Origin: Streptomyces verrucosisporus
GTDB taxonomy: Bacteria; Actinomycetota; Actinomycetes; Streptomycetales; Streptomycetaceae
Length of the DNA: 64,000 nucleotides
Assembly (NCBI RefSeq): GCF_017114865.1
Contig: NZ_JADEYH010000001.1
Span: 1 to 64,000, forward strand
Direction: 5' to 3'
Made by a program: the position numbers and the translations under genes. Within the stretch, counting starts at the first letter, position 1, and each line of letters starts with the position of its first letter. The notes beneath the pieces were generated by a model. It did not search any database and was not told the origin of the DNA. It worked only from the letters and a program-made list of their open reading frames with translations. Of the stretch, positions 18,103 to 27,302 are shown in pieces.

Positions 18103-18882
18103 ATGGGGCGCCTCGTGCCGGCCGTGACCAGGGCGCTCGACATCCTGGAACTCTTCCTCGACGGGGACGGGATCCTGTCGGCGCCGGAGATCACACGGAG
18201 ACTGGGCCTGCCCCGCACCACCGTCCACGAGCTGGTGACCACCCTGGCCGCGCGCTCGTATCTGGTACCCGTGCCCGGGCAGCCCGGACGTTACCGGCTC
18301 GGGGTGCGCACCTACCAGCTCGGGAGCCGCTATGCCGAGCAGCTCGACCTGGCCGCCGAAGGGCAGCAGGTGGCCCGGAGCGTCGCCGAGACCTGCGACG
18401 AGACCGTGCACGTGGCCATTCTGGAGGGCGCGGACGTCATCTACATCGCCAAGGTGGACAGCACCCACGCGGTCCGCATGGTTTCCGCCGCCGGCCGGCG
18501 CCTGCCCGCGCACTGCACCTCGGTGGGGAAGATGCTGCTGGCCTCGCTGCCCCCGGACGAGCTGGACGCGCGCCTTCCCGGCCCCGGCGACGAGCCGCTG
18601 CGGGCCATGACGGAGAACTCCATCACCTCGCCGCAGGAGCTGCGCGAGGCGCTGGCCGAGATCCGCGGGCGCGGCGTCGCCGTCGAACGGCGCGAGTCCA
18701 ATCCCGATGTGAGCTGTGTGGCCGCGCCCGTCCGGGACGGCACGGGGAAGGTGGTCGCGGCGCTCAGCATCTCGGTGCCCATGATCCGGTGGAGCGAGGA
18801 GCGGCGCGCCGAGCTGGAGAACCTGGCGGTCGAGGGTGCGGCCGAGCTGTCGGTGCGACTGGGGCACCGCGGCGCGGCGTAG
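18103..18882 (+). CDS. IclR-family transcriptional regulator
   Basis: A 259-residue regulator. A winged HTH (residues 5-65: ALDILELFL, ITRRLGLPRTTVHELVTTLA) is followed by the IclR effector domain with VHVAILEGADVIYIAKVDS and LPAHCTSVGKMLLASL. IclR proteins commonly control sugar-acid and aromatic catabolism. The next gene, 73 bp downstream on the same strand, encodes an SMP-30 lactonase, which fits that role. ATG 18103 is chosen for its GGGAGG site. A candidate operator lies just upstream and related motifs occur at 35.1 and 37.7 kb. Confidence 0.92.
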   Translation: MGRLVPAVTRALDILELFLDGDGILSAPEITRRLGLPRTTVHELVTTLAARSYLVPVPGQPGRYRLGVRTYQLGSRYAEQLDLAAEGQQVARSVAETCDETVHVAILEGADVIYIAKVDSTHAVRMVSAAGRRLPAHCTSVGKMLLASLPPDELDARLPGPGDEPLRAMTENSITSPQELREALAEIRGRGVAVERRESNPDVSCVAAPVRDGTGKVVAALSISVPMIRWSEERRAELENLAVEGAAELSVRLGHRGAA

Positions 18883-18955
18883 CCGGGCCGGCAGGGGCGG
18901 GCGGACGGTGGGCGGCCCGCGAGGAGAGCCGACGAGAAGAGAGGGGCGGGACGGC

Positions 18956-19822
18956 ATGGCCGGATCGGGGAAGACGGCGCGGCTCGAGGTCGCGGTGCGA
19001 CAGGGGGCGCTGCTGGGCGAGGGGCCCACCTGGGACGCGGAGCGCGAGCGCCTGGTGTGGGTGGACATCCTCGCGAGCCGGGTGCACACCTACGCCCCGG
19101 CCGACGGCCGCCGCACGGTGCTGGCGACCGAGCAGCACGTGGGCGCGGCCAAGCCGCGGGCAGGCGGCGGCCTGGTGGTCAACCTCCGCGACGGGGTGGG
19201 CCTGTACGACGGGGACGGCTCGTTCTCCTGGCTGCGCCGCGAGCCCGTCGCGGGCCGCCGGGGCAACGACGCCGCCGTCGCCCCCGACGGCGCGCTGTGG
19301 GCGGGCACGATGGCGTACGACGAGCGCCCGGGCGGGGGCACGCTCAGCCGCGTCGCCCCGGACGGATCGGCCGTCACGGTCCTGACGGACGTGAGCATCA
19401 GCAACGGTACGGGCTGGAGCCCGGACGGCAGGCTGATGTACTACATCGACACCCCCACCCGCCGGATCGACGTCTTCGACACCGACGGCCCCGAGGTGCT
19501 GGGCCGCCGGGCGCTGGCACGGATCGAGGAGGGCGCGGGCTTCCCCGACGGTCTGACGGTGGACGCGGAAGGCTGCGTCTGGGTCGCCCTGTGGGGAGGG
19601 GGCGCGGTCCGGCGCTACACCCCCGACGGCAGGCTGGACCGGACGGTCGCCGTCCCGGCCTCCAACACCACCTCGTGCGCCTTCGGCGGGCCGGGTCTGA
19701 GGGACCTCTACATCACCACGGCCCGGACGGGTACCGACCCCGGCGCGGAGCCGCTGGCCGGTTCGCTGATGGTGCTGCCGGACGCGGGGCAGGGGCTGGC
19801 GCAGCCGGCTTTCGCGGGCTGA
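18956..19822 (+). CDS. SMP-30/gluconolactonase/LRE family lactonase
   Basis: A 288-residue six-bladed beta-propeller. GALLGEGPTWD carries the metal-binding Glu, SNGTGWSPDG an Asn and AGFPDGLTVDAEG an Asp, the usual divalent-metal ligands of SMP-30 sugar lactonases. It should open aldonolactones (gluconolactone, arabinonolactone or similar) to the acid. No signal peptide, so cytoplasmic. Co-transcription with the upstream iclR gene is likely. Together with the dehydrogenase at 35 kb and dehydratase at 36.5 kb it could complete an oxidative sugar pathway (inference). Confidence 0.88.
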   Translation: MAGSGKTARLEVAVRQGALLGEGPTWDAERERLVWVDILASRVHTYAPADGRRTVLATEQHVGAAKPRAGGGLVVNLRDGVGLYDGDGSFSWLRREPVAGRRGNDAAVAPDGALWAGTMAYDERPGGGTLSRVAPDGSAVTVLTDVSISNGTGWSPDGRLMYYIDTPTRRIDVFDTDGPEVLGRRALARIEEGAGFPDGLTVDAEGCVWVALWGGGAVRRYTPDGRLDRTVAVPASNTTSCAFGGPGLRDLYITTARTGTDPGAEPLAGSLMVLPDAGQGLAQPAFAG

Positions 19823-19823
19823 C

Positions 19824-19862
19824 ACCGGATCTTCACACGGAGTGCTTTCTTCTCTTCCGGTG
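19824..19862 (+). terminator. Possible terminator after the lactonase gene
   Basis: A 7-bp stem ACCGGA(T) / (T)TCCGGT with a long loop of about 26 nt, just after the stop of the SMP-30 gene. Weak. Confidence 0.3.
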
Positions 19863-19884
19863 AGCCTCGTACCCTGCGGACTCC

Positions 19885-20607
19885 ATGACCTACTGCGTCA
19901 CATGCCGTCGGCATCTCAACGGCGCCCTCTCCTGCCCGGGTTGCGGCACACCCAGCCACGGCCTGGCGCCGGTGGACCCCTCGGCCGGGGCCTTCGCCGA
20001 TCCGTACGGCCAGGGGTCCGGCCCGCACGGTGGCGGTGACGCGTACGGCGGATACACCGCCGACTACGGCGACGCGTACGGAGCGGAGGCGTACGGCGGG
20101 CGCGGTGATCGCGTTGGGCCCGGCGCGCACGGAGAACAGGACGGCGGCCCGGACGGCGGGCCGGCGAGGGCCGGGCGGCGGCGCGCGCGGCCGCCCGGCG
20201 CGGCCGCCGGGCACGCTCGCGGGCGGGGCGGTGGCGCCGTACCACCGTCGTGGGCCTGATACTCGGCGCCGGGATCGCCACCCTCGGCGTCGCGGAGTTC
20301 ACCACCGAGGGAGTGCTGAAGGAGCTGCCCATGCCGGGCGTCTCCCCGGACGGCGGCGGGGACGAGCTCGACGACGGCGCCAACGGCGAGAAGGAGGCCG
20401 GATCCCTCCGCCTCCGCCGAGCCCTCGACCACCGCGGTCGAGAGCGGCGGCATCACCACGAGTCCCGAGCCCACCGCTGAGCCCACCCAGACCCCCGAGC
20501 CGCCCCAGGAGACGCGGCCCGCCGATCCGCCGCCGCCTCCGGCCGAGCCGGAACCCGAGCCGGAGCCGACGCCCACCTGCGAGCGCTTCCTGTGGTGGTG
20601 CACCTAG
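19885..20607 (+). pseudogene. Frame-interrupted zinc-ribbon, single-TM, proline-rich protein
   Basis: Three pieces read as one protein. Frame A begins MTYCVTCRRHLNGALSCPGC, a CxxC-N-CxxC zinc ribbon, and continues in a Gly/Tyr-rich stretch. Around 20173-20200 (GCG/CGG-rich) the coherent reading moves by one base into a second frame: RWRRTTVVGLILGAGIATLG is a transmembrane segment, followed by an acidic Gly-rich part. Near 20395-20405 it moves back to frame A, giving a Pro/Glu-rich tail that ends CERFLWWCT. The total of 723 bp equals 241 codons, so the two shifts compensate. Either two sequencing indels or a real broken gene. Function unknown. Confidence 0.6.
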
Positions 20608-20654
20608 AGCGGGGCCCTTCGTCTCGTCCGGCCCCGTTCCCGGCCCTGTGCCGC

Positions 20655-21134
20655 TCAGTCCGCGGGAGTGTCCGAGGGGGTGGCCGGGGGGCCGTCGCCG
20701 TATCCGTCGCCCAGCATGCGCCTGAGGAGGTCGCGCAGGAGGGCGCGTTCGGCCGGCGTCAGGTCGGCCAGGGGCTCACTGGCGAAGTCCATAGACGCAC
20801 GCAGCCGTTCGGCCGTCTCGTGGCCCGACTCGGTGGCGGCGGCGAGCTTGACGCGGCGGTCGGCCGGGTCGGGGCGCCGCTCCACCAGGCCGCGCGACTC
20901 CAGCCGGTCGACGATGCCCGTGACGTTGGACGGCTCGCACTTCAGCCGCCGGGCTATCTCCCGCATGGGCAGGCACTGGTGGTGGAGCAGGGCGAGCAGC
21001 CGCGCCTGCGCTCCGGTCAGGGAGTGCCTGGCGGCGGCCTCGTCGTACTCCTGGTGGAAGCGGACGACGACGGAGCCGATCAGTTCGACGACCTCGAGGG
21101 TGAGGGGGTCGACGGGGGCGGGACGGGAGGCCAT
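20655..21134 (-). CDS. MarR-family transcriptional regulator
   Basis: A 159-residue winged-helix regulator. The DNA-binding core reads LTGAQARLLALL, MREIARRLKCEPSNVTGIVD and RPDPADRRVKLAAAT (the wing with the DxR motif). It lacks the N-terminal redox Cys of classical OhrR; two Cys occur elsewhere (HHQCLPM, LKCEPSN). It is divergent from an MDR oxidoreductase, and Ohr follows that gene. The shared 85-bp gap has a strong inverted repeat at 21165-21191. Confidence 0.9.
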   Translation of the reverse strand: MASRPAPVDPLTLEVVELIGSVVVRFHQEYDEAAARHSLTGAQARLLALLHHQCLPMREIARRLKCEPSNVTGIVDRLESRGLVERRPDPADRRVKLAAATESGHETAERLRASMDFASEPLADLTPAERALLRDLLRRMLGDGYGDGPPATPSDTPAD

Positions 21135-21164
21135 GGCCCCAGGGTACCGATTTGCTTGACAACA

Positions 21165-21191
21165 TGAAACATCGAGGGGATGGTTGTTTCA
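21165..21191. promoter_or_regulatory. Putative MarR operator
   Basis: Perfect 7-bp arms TGAAACA and TGTTTCA separated by 13 bp, in the divergent gap. A TTGACA -35-like hexamer at 21156-21161 points towards the oxidoreductase gene. Position and symmetry fit a MarR dimer that represses both directions. Confidence 0.55.
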
Positions 21192-21219
21192 CAGTCTGAA
21201 GTACATGGAGGCGTTTCTC

Positions 21220-22236
21220 ATGACGTTGCCCGCCACCGGACGTGAGTGGCATCTGACCGCCCGCCCGCAGGGATGGCCGGAGCCGGAGGGGTTCGCGCTG
21301 CGCGAGGCCCCCGTGCGGGCTCCCCGGGCCGGCCAGATCCTGGTGCGCAACCTCCACCTCTCGGTCGACCCCTACATGCGCGGCAGGATGGACGACGTCA
21401 GGTCCTACGTCCCGCCGTTCGAGCTGGACCGGCCGATGGACGGTGGCGCGGTGGGTGTCGTCGTCGCCTCCGAGGCCGAGGGGTTCGCCCCGGGCGACCA
21501 TGTGCTGCACGGCCTGGGCTGGCGCGAGTACGCCACGCTGGACGCGAGGCACGCGGCGAAGGTCTCCGCCGGACTGGCCCCGCTGACGACCTATCTCGGG
21601 GTGCTGGGGATGCCAGGGCTGACCGCCTACGCCGGGCTGCTGGAGGTGGCCTCCTTCAAGGAGGGCGACGCCGTCTTCGTCTCGGGTGCGGCGGGCGCGG
21701 TCGGCAGCCAGGTCGGCCAGATCGCCCGGCTCAAGGGGGCCTCCCGCGTTGTCGGCAGCGCCGGCTCGGACGAGAAGGTCGCCCTCCTCACCGGGGAGTA
21801 CGGTTTCGACGCCGCCTTCAACTACAGGAACGGCCCGGTGGCGCGGCAGCTGAAGGAGGCCGCGCCCGACGGTATCGACGTCTACTTCGACAACGTCGGC
21901 GGTGAGCATCTGGAGGCTGCGATCGGCTCGCTCAGGACGCACGGCCGTGTCACGGTCTGCGGAATGATCGCCCAGTACAACGCCACCGAGCCGCCCGCCG
22001 CCCCGCGCAACCTCGCGATGGTCATCGGCAAGCGGCTGAGGATCCAGGGCATGCTCGTGGGCGACCACTCGGACCTGCGGCCGCGGTTCGTCGAGGAGGT
22101 CTCCGCCTGGATCCGCTCCGGGGAGCTGAAGTACCACGAGACGGTCGTCCACGGCATCGAGAACGCGGTGGACGCCTTCCTCGGCATGCTCCGCGGCCAG
22201 AACGTCGGGAAGATGGTCGTCAGTCTGGACGGCTGA
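21220..22236 (+). CDS. MDR-family NADP-dependent oxidoreductase
   Basis: A 338-residue zinc-free medium-chain reductase of the prostaglandin reductase / leukotriene B4 dehydrogenase group (YfmJ/CurA-like). LSVDPYMRGRM and PMDGGAVGVVV lie in the catalytic domain, LGMPGLTAYAGLLEV begins the Rossmann fold and VSGAAGAVGSQVGQIA binds NADP(H). The family reduces alpha,beta-unsaturated carbonyls. ATG 21220 is chosen because GGAGG at 21207 is 8 bp upstream; an ATG at 21205 would overlap that site. Likely controlled by the divergent MarR protein as an electrophile or oxidant response. Confidence 0.9.
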   Translation: MTLPATGREWHLTARPQGWPEPEGFALREAPVRAPRAGQILVRNLHLSVDPYMRGRMDDVRSYVPPFELDRPMDGGAVGVVVASEAEGFAPGDHVLHGLGWREYATLDARHAAKVSAGLAPLTTYLGVLGMPGLTAYAGLLEVASFKEGDAVFVSGAAGAVGSQVGQIARLKGASRVVGSAGSDEKVALLTGEYGFDAAFNYRNGPVARQLKEAAPDGIDVYFDNVGGEHLEAAIGSLRTHGRVTVCGMIAQYNATEPPAAPRNLAMVIGKRLRIQGMLVGDHSDLRPRFVEEVSAWIRSGELKYHETVVHGIENAVDAFLGMLRGQNVGKMVVSLDG

Positions 22237-22251
22237 CGCCCCGTCGAAGGA

Positions 22252-22283
22252 GCCGGGACGCCCCTGAGGCCGCGCGTCCCGGC
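22252..22283 (+). terminator. Terminator after MDR oxidoreductase
   Basis: GCCGGGACGC and GCGTCCCGGC form a perfect 10-bp stem with a 12-nt loop, 16 bp after the stop codon. Confidence 0.6.
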
Positions 22284-22383
22284 CGTACCCCCCTTCCCGT
22301 TGCCCCGCCGGAGGCAGAGCGCCGAGCACCGGCCGCAGAAGGCTTCGACGCAGTCCGATGCAGACCGACACAGGAGGATCCGT

Positions 22384-22812
<429 letters not shown>

Positions 22813-22950
22813 GGCGCGGTCGGGCGCGTCGCCCGGTGGGCCGCGAAGCGCTCGCGGCACGCCCGGTGTACGCGCGGAGAAGGCCGCCCCGGCGCCGCCG
22901 GGGCGGCCACCGGGGCCACGGGCACCGCGGGGTGCGCCGCTCCCACCGCC

Positions 22951-24180
22951 GTGGGTGCGGACCGCACCCGGCTGCGCTTCTGGCACCTCTACGGCGGCGG
23001 CGACGGCGTCAACATGCAGACGATGCTGGACGCCTACCGCGCCGCGCACCCCGAGATCGCCCTCCAGGCGTCCACGCTCCAGTGGGGCGCCCCGTACTAC
23101 ACCAAGCTCGGCATGGCGGGAGCCGGCGGCCGGGCCCCCGAGGTCGCCGCCCTGCACCTGGCGCGACTGCCCGGCTTCGGCCCCGGCCGGCTGCTCGACC
23201 CCTTCGACCTCGATCTGCTGGCCGAACACGGGCTCGACCGGAAGGACTTCCCCGCCGGTCTGTGGCGGCGCGGCCGGATCGACGGCGCGCAGTACGCCGT
23301 CCCGCTCGACACCCACCCGATGGTCCTCTACTACAACACCGACATCTGCGGGAAGGCCGGACTGCTCGAAGCGGACGGGAAACTGAAACCGGTCCGCGGG
23401 ACGGAGGAGTTCACCGCCGCGCTGCGTGCCGCCGGAAAGGTGACCGGCAGGCCCGCACTGGCCGTCGAGACCCTCGGCGCCGGCACCGTCGGGCCCTGGC
23501 GGCTGTTCTCCACCCTCTACTCCCAGACCGGCGGCACCCTGCTGGACGAGAGAGCCACCCGCATCACCATCGACGACGGCAAAGCCCTGACGGCGCTGCG
23601 CTTCATGCGGCGGCTCACCGAGGAGGGCCTGGCCCACCGCCGCCTCGACTACAACGGCACGGTCGGCGTCTTCGGCGGCGGGGAGACCGCCTTCCTCCTG
23701 GGCGGCGAATGGGAGGTCAGCACCTTCGCCAACCTGGGTCTGCCCTTCTCCATGACCCGGGTGCCGAACCTGTTCGGGCACCCCACAGCCCAGGCCGACT
23801 CCCACTGCTTCGTCCTCCCGCACCAGCGCGACCGCGGCGGCGAGAGCGACGAGGCGGCCCACGCCTTCGTCGCCTGGATGCTGAAGAACACCGTCGAGTG
23901 GGCCAAGGGCGGCCACGTCCCCGCCTATCTGCCCACCCTGGAGAAGCCCGGCTACCTCGAACTGGAGCCCCAGTCGGAGTACCGGTCGGTGATCGAAGAC
24001 GTCGTTCTGGACCCGCCCGCCTGGTTCGCGGGATCGGCGTCGTCCATGTGGATCGAACTCGGCGCGGTCCTCTCCGGGGTGCTCACCGGCTCCCGCACCC
24101 CGCAGGGCGCCCTCGACGAGGCCAGGGCCCGGCTCCAGGCGCTGCTCGACACCCCCGACCCGCTCGGAGGCGACGCATGA
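22951..24180 (+). CDS. ABC transporter solute-binding protein (CUT1), N-terminus frame-disrupted
   Basis: At least 409 residues of a sugar-binding protein of ABC family 1: RLRFWHLYGGGDGVNM, AVPLDTHPMVLYYNTD, GEWEVSTFANLG. It would bind arabino-oligosaccharides outside the cell (inferred from the GH43/GH51 neighbours). The only in-frame start after the previous stop is GTG 22951, which would leave no signal peptide. Upstream, the same frame reads GAAGAATGATGTAGC, a clear signal core with a lipobox Cys, but has no start codon; a start (GTG 22869, VYARRR) exists one frame away. Removing one base from the CCCC run near 22889 would join them into a Tat-type lipoprotein signal. So the true gene probably starts near 22836-22869 and is frameshifted here. 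Confidence 0.8.
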   Translation: MGADRTRLRFWHLYGGGDGVNMQTMLDAYRAAHPEIALQASTLQWGAPYYTKLGMAGAGGRAPEVAALHLARLPGFGPGRLLDPFDLDLLAEHGLDRKDFPAGLWRRGRIDGAQYAVPLDTHPMVLYYNTDICGKAGLLEADGKLKPVRGTEEFTAALRAAGKVTGRPALAVETLGAGTVGPWRLFSTLYSQTGGTLLDERATRITIDDGKALTALRFMRRLTEEGLAHRRLDYNGTVGVFGGGETAFLLGGEWEVSTFANLGLPFSMTRVPNLFGHPTAQADSHCFVLPHQRDRGGESDEAAHAFVAWMLKNTVEWAKGGHVPAYLPTLEKPGYLELEPQSEYRSVIEDVVLDPPAWFAGSASSMWIELGAVLSGVLTGSRTPQGALDEARARLQALLDTPDPLGGDA

Positions 24181-25136
24181 CCGCGACCGCGCCCACCACC
24201 CCGGTGCCACCGGGCCGGGCGGCCTCCCGCACCGGGGCCGGCCCCCTGTCGGCGGGCCGCCGCTGGACCGAGCACGGCCTGGTCTTCACCGCGCCCTTCC
24301 TGCTGCTGTACGCGCTCTTCCTGGTCTGGCCGGTGCTGCTGGGCCTGAAGATGAGCCTGGGCGACGACAACATCGCCGGCACCGACAGCGAGTTCACCGG
24401 CCTGGACAACTACGCCGAGGCCCTGCGGGACCCCGAGGTGTGGTCGTCGCTGTGGAACACGGTGTGGTTCACCCTGCTGTCCACCGTGCCCCTGGTCGTC
24501 ACGGGCCTCGTCCTCGCCCTGCTCGCGCACCACCTGCGGGTGGTCCGGTGGCTGTGGCGGCTGAGCTGGTTCGCGCCGTTCCTGCTGCCGTCGGGCGTCG
24601 TCGGACTGCTGTGGCTGTGGATGATCTACCCGTCCGACTTCGGCCTGGCCGACCTGCTGCTGAACTCCCTCGGTCTCGATCCCGGGATCGGCTGGCTGAC
24701 CGACACCCGCTACGCGATGCTCTCGATCGTCCTGACCACGGTGTGGTGGACGGTCGGCTTCAACTTCCTGCTCTACCTCGCCGCCCTCCAGGCCACCCCC
24801 CGGCATCTGTACGAGGCCGCCGAGCTGGACGGCGCCGGCGCCTGGCGGCGGCTGGTCCACATCACCCTGCCGATGCTCGGCCGTACCACGGCAGTGGTGG
24901 TCGTCCTCCAGCTCCTCGCCTCGCTGAAGATCTTCGACCAGGTCTACATCATGACCGGCGGCGGCCCCGACGAGAGCACCCGCCCGATCCTGCAGTACGT
25001 CTACGAAGCCGGCTTCACCGGCTACCGGATCGGCTACGCCTCGGCCGTCTCCTACGTCTTCTTCGCCCTGATCGTGATCGTCTCGCTGATCCATCTGCGG
25101 ATCACCCGCCGCTTCCGTGAGGAGACCGCCAAGTGA
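24177..25136 (+). CDS. ABC sugar permease (CUT1, MalF type)
   Basis: A 319-residue membrane permease with six predicted helices; LVFTAPFLLLYALFLVWPVL is the first. The EAA loop that docks the ATPase is EAAELDGAGAWRRLVHITLP. The ATG overlaps the stop of the binding-protein gene (ATGA), showing translational coupling. No ATPase gene is present in the operon; Streptomyces CUT1 importers share the ATPase MsiK, so that is the expected partner. Confidence 0.93.
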   Translation: MTATAPTTPVPPGRAASRTGAGPLSAGRRWTEHGLVFTAPFLLLYALFLVWPVLLGLKMSLGDDNIAGTDSEFTGLDNYAEALRDPEVWSSLWNTVWFTLLSTVPLVVTGLVLALLAHHLRVVRWLWRLSWFAPFLLPSGVVGLLWLWMIYPSDFGLADLLLNSLGLDPGIGWLTDTRYAMLSIVLTTVWWTVGFNFLLYLAALQATPRHLYEAAELDGAGAWRRLVHITLPMLGRTTAVVVVLQLLASLKIFDQVYIMTGGGPDESTRPILQYVYEAGFTGYRIGYASAVSYVFFALIVIVSLIHLRITRRFREETAK

Positions 25137-26089
25137 GCGCGACCGCGAAGGCCGTGAACCCGGCCGCATCTTCCGCCGGCCCCGGCGCGGAGCCGTCCGC
25201 GCCGCCCCCGGCCCCGCCCGCCGGACGCGCCGGATCCGCCGGCCCCGGCGAGGCCGGCCGGCGGCCGCGCTGGACTCCGGGCCGCGTCGCGCTGCTGGCC
25301 GCCGCCCTTCTCCTGGCGGCGCTGTGGGTGCTGCCGCTGGCCTGGGCGGTGGCCACCTCGCTCAAGCCCGAGAACGAGACGACGCGCACCTCGCTGGAGT
25401 GGATCGGCTCGCGGATCACCTTCGACGCCTACGAGAAGGTGTGGGCATCCGGGGACCTGGCGCGGTGGATGCTCAACTCGGCCTACATCTCGGTCGTGAC
25501 GACCGCGCTGACCGTCGCGGCCTGCGCCATGGCCGTCTACGGCTTCTCACGCACCGCCTTCCGCGGCCGGAAGGCGCTCTACGGGCTCGTGCTGGCAGGG
25601 ATCATGGTGCCGCCGCAGGTGCTCATCGCCCCGCTCTTCGCCGAGATGGTCTCCCTCGGACTGGTCGACACCTACTGGGGCGTGATCCTGCCCCAGGTCG
25701 CCGTCCCCGCCATGGTGTTCATCCTGGTGAAGTTCTTCGAGGGGGTGCCGAGGGAACTGGAGGAGGCCGCCCACGTCGACGGCGCCGGGCGCTGGCGGGT
25801 GTTCTGGACGGTCGTGCTGCCTCTGTCGCGGCCGGTCCTGGCCGCCGTCGCCATCTTCACCTTCCTCCAGACCTGGAACAACTTCCTGTGGCCGTTCCTG
25901 GTGACCACCGACCCGAACGCGATGACGCTGCCGGTCGGCCTGGTCAACGTCCAGTCCACCTACGGCGCCCGCTACGCCCAGGTGATGGCCTCGCTGGTGA
26001 TCGCCGGGCTGCCGCTGCTGCTGGTCTTCGCCTTCTTCCAGCGGCAGATCGTGCGAGGCGTCGCCCACACGGGGCTGGCCGGCCAGTGA
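25133..26089 (+). CDS. ABC sugar permease (CUT1, MalG type)
   Basis: A 318-residue permease with an unusually long Ala/Pro-rich N-terminal cytoplasmic tail (residues 1-50), six helices, and the EAA loop EAAHVDGAGRWRVFWTVVLP. TWNNFLWPFLVT near the end is typical of MalG-type subunits. The GTG start overlaps the previous stop by 4 bp (GTGA). Pairs with the preceding permease. Confidence 0.93.
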   Translation: MSATAKAVNPAASSAGPGAEPSAPPPAPPAGRAGSAGPGEAGRRPRWTPGRVALLAAALLLAALWVLPLAWAVATSLKPENETTRTSLEWIGSRITFDAYEKVWASGDLARWMLNSAYISVVTTALTVAACAMAVYGFSRTAFRGRKALYGLVLAGIMVPPQVLIAPLFAEMVSLGLVDTYWGVILPQVAVPAMVFILVKFFEGVPRELEEAAHVDGAGRWRVFWTVVLPLSRPVLAAVAIFTFLQTWNNFLWPFLVTTDPNAMTLPVGLVNVQSTYGARYAQVMASLVIAGLPLLLVFAFFQRQIVRGVAHTGLAGQ

Positions 26090-26217
26090 CGGAAGGCCCT
26101 CCCCTCCCCTCCCGTCCCGTCCCGTTCCGCCCCGCCCCGACCCGCAGGAGAGAAGGAGAGGAGGTCCCAAGAAGCCGTGAACCCCGGCCGGTTGCCGAGA
26201 ACTCCCGAAGGAGTCCG

Positions 26218-27243
26218 ATGAACAGTCGCACCTCCCCCCACAGCGCGTCCCCCCGCATGTCCCTCCGCCTGCCCGCCCGCCGGCCCCTGCCCGCCCTGGC
26301 CGCCGCCCTGCTGGGCGCGCTCATGGCCCTCGTCCCCGGCAGCGCCTCCGCCTGTCCGGGGCCCGGCCGGGTGACCGGCGACATCTCCGTCCACGACCCG
26401 TCGATGGTCCGACTCGACGACGGCCGCTACATCCTCTACCCCACCCACAACGGCCCCCAGGCGCGCGTTTCCACCGACCGCGTCCACTTCACCCACGCCG
26501 GGGCGGCCTTCCCCAGCCCGCCCTCCTGGTGGGGCCGGTACTCGCCCGAGCGCAGCCCCTGGGCGCCGGACGTCTCCAGGCAGGGCGGCCGGTACTGGCT
26601 GTACTACTCCCTGTCCACCTTCGGCTCCAGCCACTCCGCCATCGGCGTGGCCACCAGCCCCAGCGGGCTTCCCGGCACCTGGACCGACCACGGCCCGGTG
26701 TACGCCACCACCACGGGCTCGGACCACAACGCCATCGACCCCAACCTGTTCGTCGACGACGACGGCAAGTGGTGGATGACCTTCGGCTCCTGGTGGACGG
26801 GGATCAAGACGATCCGGCTCGACCCGTCCACCGGCAAGCAGCATCCCGGCGACCGCACCCTGTACTCCGTGGCCGCCCGCAACCCCACCAGCAACGGCAT
26901 CGAGGGACCGACCCTGGTCAAGCGGGGCGGTCACTACTACCTGTTCACGTCCTTCGACAAGTGCTGCGCCGGCACCGACAGCACCTACAGCATCCGCGTC
27001 GGCCGCTCCACCAGCCCCACCGGACCGTTCCGGGACCGCAGCGGCAGGGACATGCGCGACAACGGCGGGACGGTCGTCCTGGAGACCCACGGCCGGGTAG
27101 TCGGCCCCGGCGGCCAGTCCGTCATGTCCGACGTCGACGGAGACCTGCTCGTCTACCACTACTACGACCGCGACAACAACGGCTCGCCCACCCTCGGCAT
27201 CAACCTGATGCGCTGGGAAGGCGGCTGGCCGGTAGTTTACTGA
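26218..27243 (+). CDS. Secreted GH43 endo-1,5-alpha-L-arabinanase
   Basis: A 341-residue glycoside hydrolase family 43 enzyme, single five-bladed propeller. Catalytic residues by family position: Asp60 (ISVHDPSMVRL, general base), Asp174 (NAIDPNLFVDDDG, pKa modulator) and Glu229 (NGIEGPTLV, general acid). Residues 1-46 form a signal peptide with a basic N-region and cleavage near ASA-C. No carbohydrate-binding module is present. It would cut arabinan outside the cell into oligosaccharides for the CUT1 importer encoded just upstream (128-bp gap). Start ATG follows GAAGGAG. Confidence 0.92.
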   Translation: MNSRTSPHSASPRMSLRLPARRPLPALAAALLGALMALVPGSASACPGPGRVTGDISVHDPSMVRLDDGRYILYPTHNGPQARVSTDRVHFTHAGAAFPSPPSWWGRYSPERSPWAPDVSRQGGRYWLYYSLSTFGSSHSAIGVATSPSGLPGTWTDHGPVYATTTGSDHNAIDPNLFVDDDGKWWMTFGSWWTGIKTIRLDPSTGKQHPGDRTLYSVAARNPTSNGIEGPTLVKRGGHYYLFTSFDKCCAGTDSTYSIRVGRSTSPTGPFRDRSGRDMRDNGGTVVLETHGRVVGPGGQSVMSDVDGDLLVYHYYDRDNNGSPTLGINLMRWEGGWPVVY

Positions 27244-27252
27244 AACCTTTCA
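27241..27252. promoter_or_regulatory. Candidate LacI-type operator at the GH43 stop codon
   Basis: TGAAACCTTTCA: arms TGAAA and TTTCA around CC. It begins with the GH43 stop codon and lies 51 bp before the GH51 start. It resembles the GAAAC/GTTTC-like sites used by LacI-family xylan and arabinan repressors in Streptomyces. Inference from the motif only. Confidence 0.4.
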
Positions 27253-27302
27253 ACCCGGGGTGGGCCCACCGGGCCCCACCCCGTCCCCGACGGAAGGAAC
27301 CC

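Noticed and set aside
21184..21200. ParB-binding parS site near GTTTCAC
   Set aside because: Only half of GTTTCACGTGAAAC is present; the sequence is better explained as the right arm of the MarR operator.
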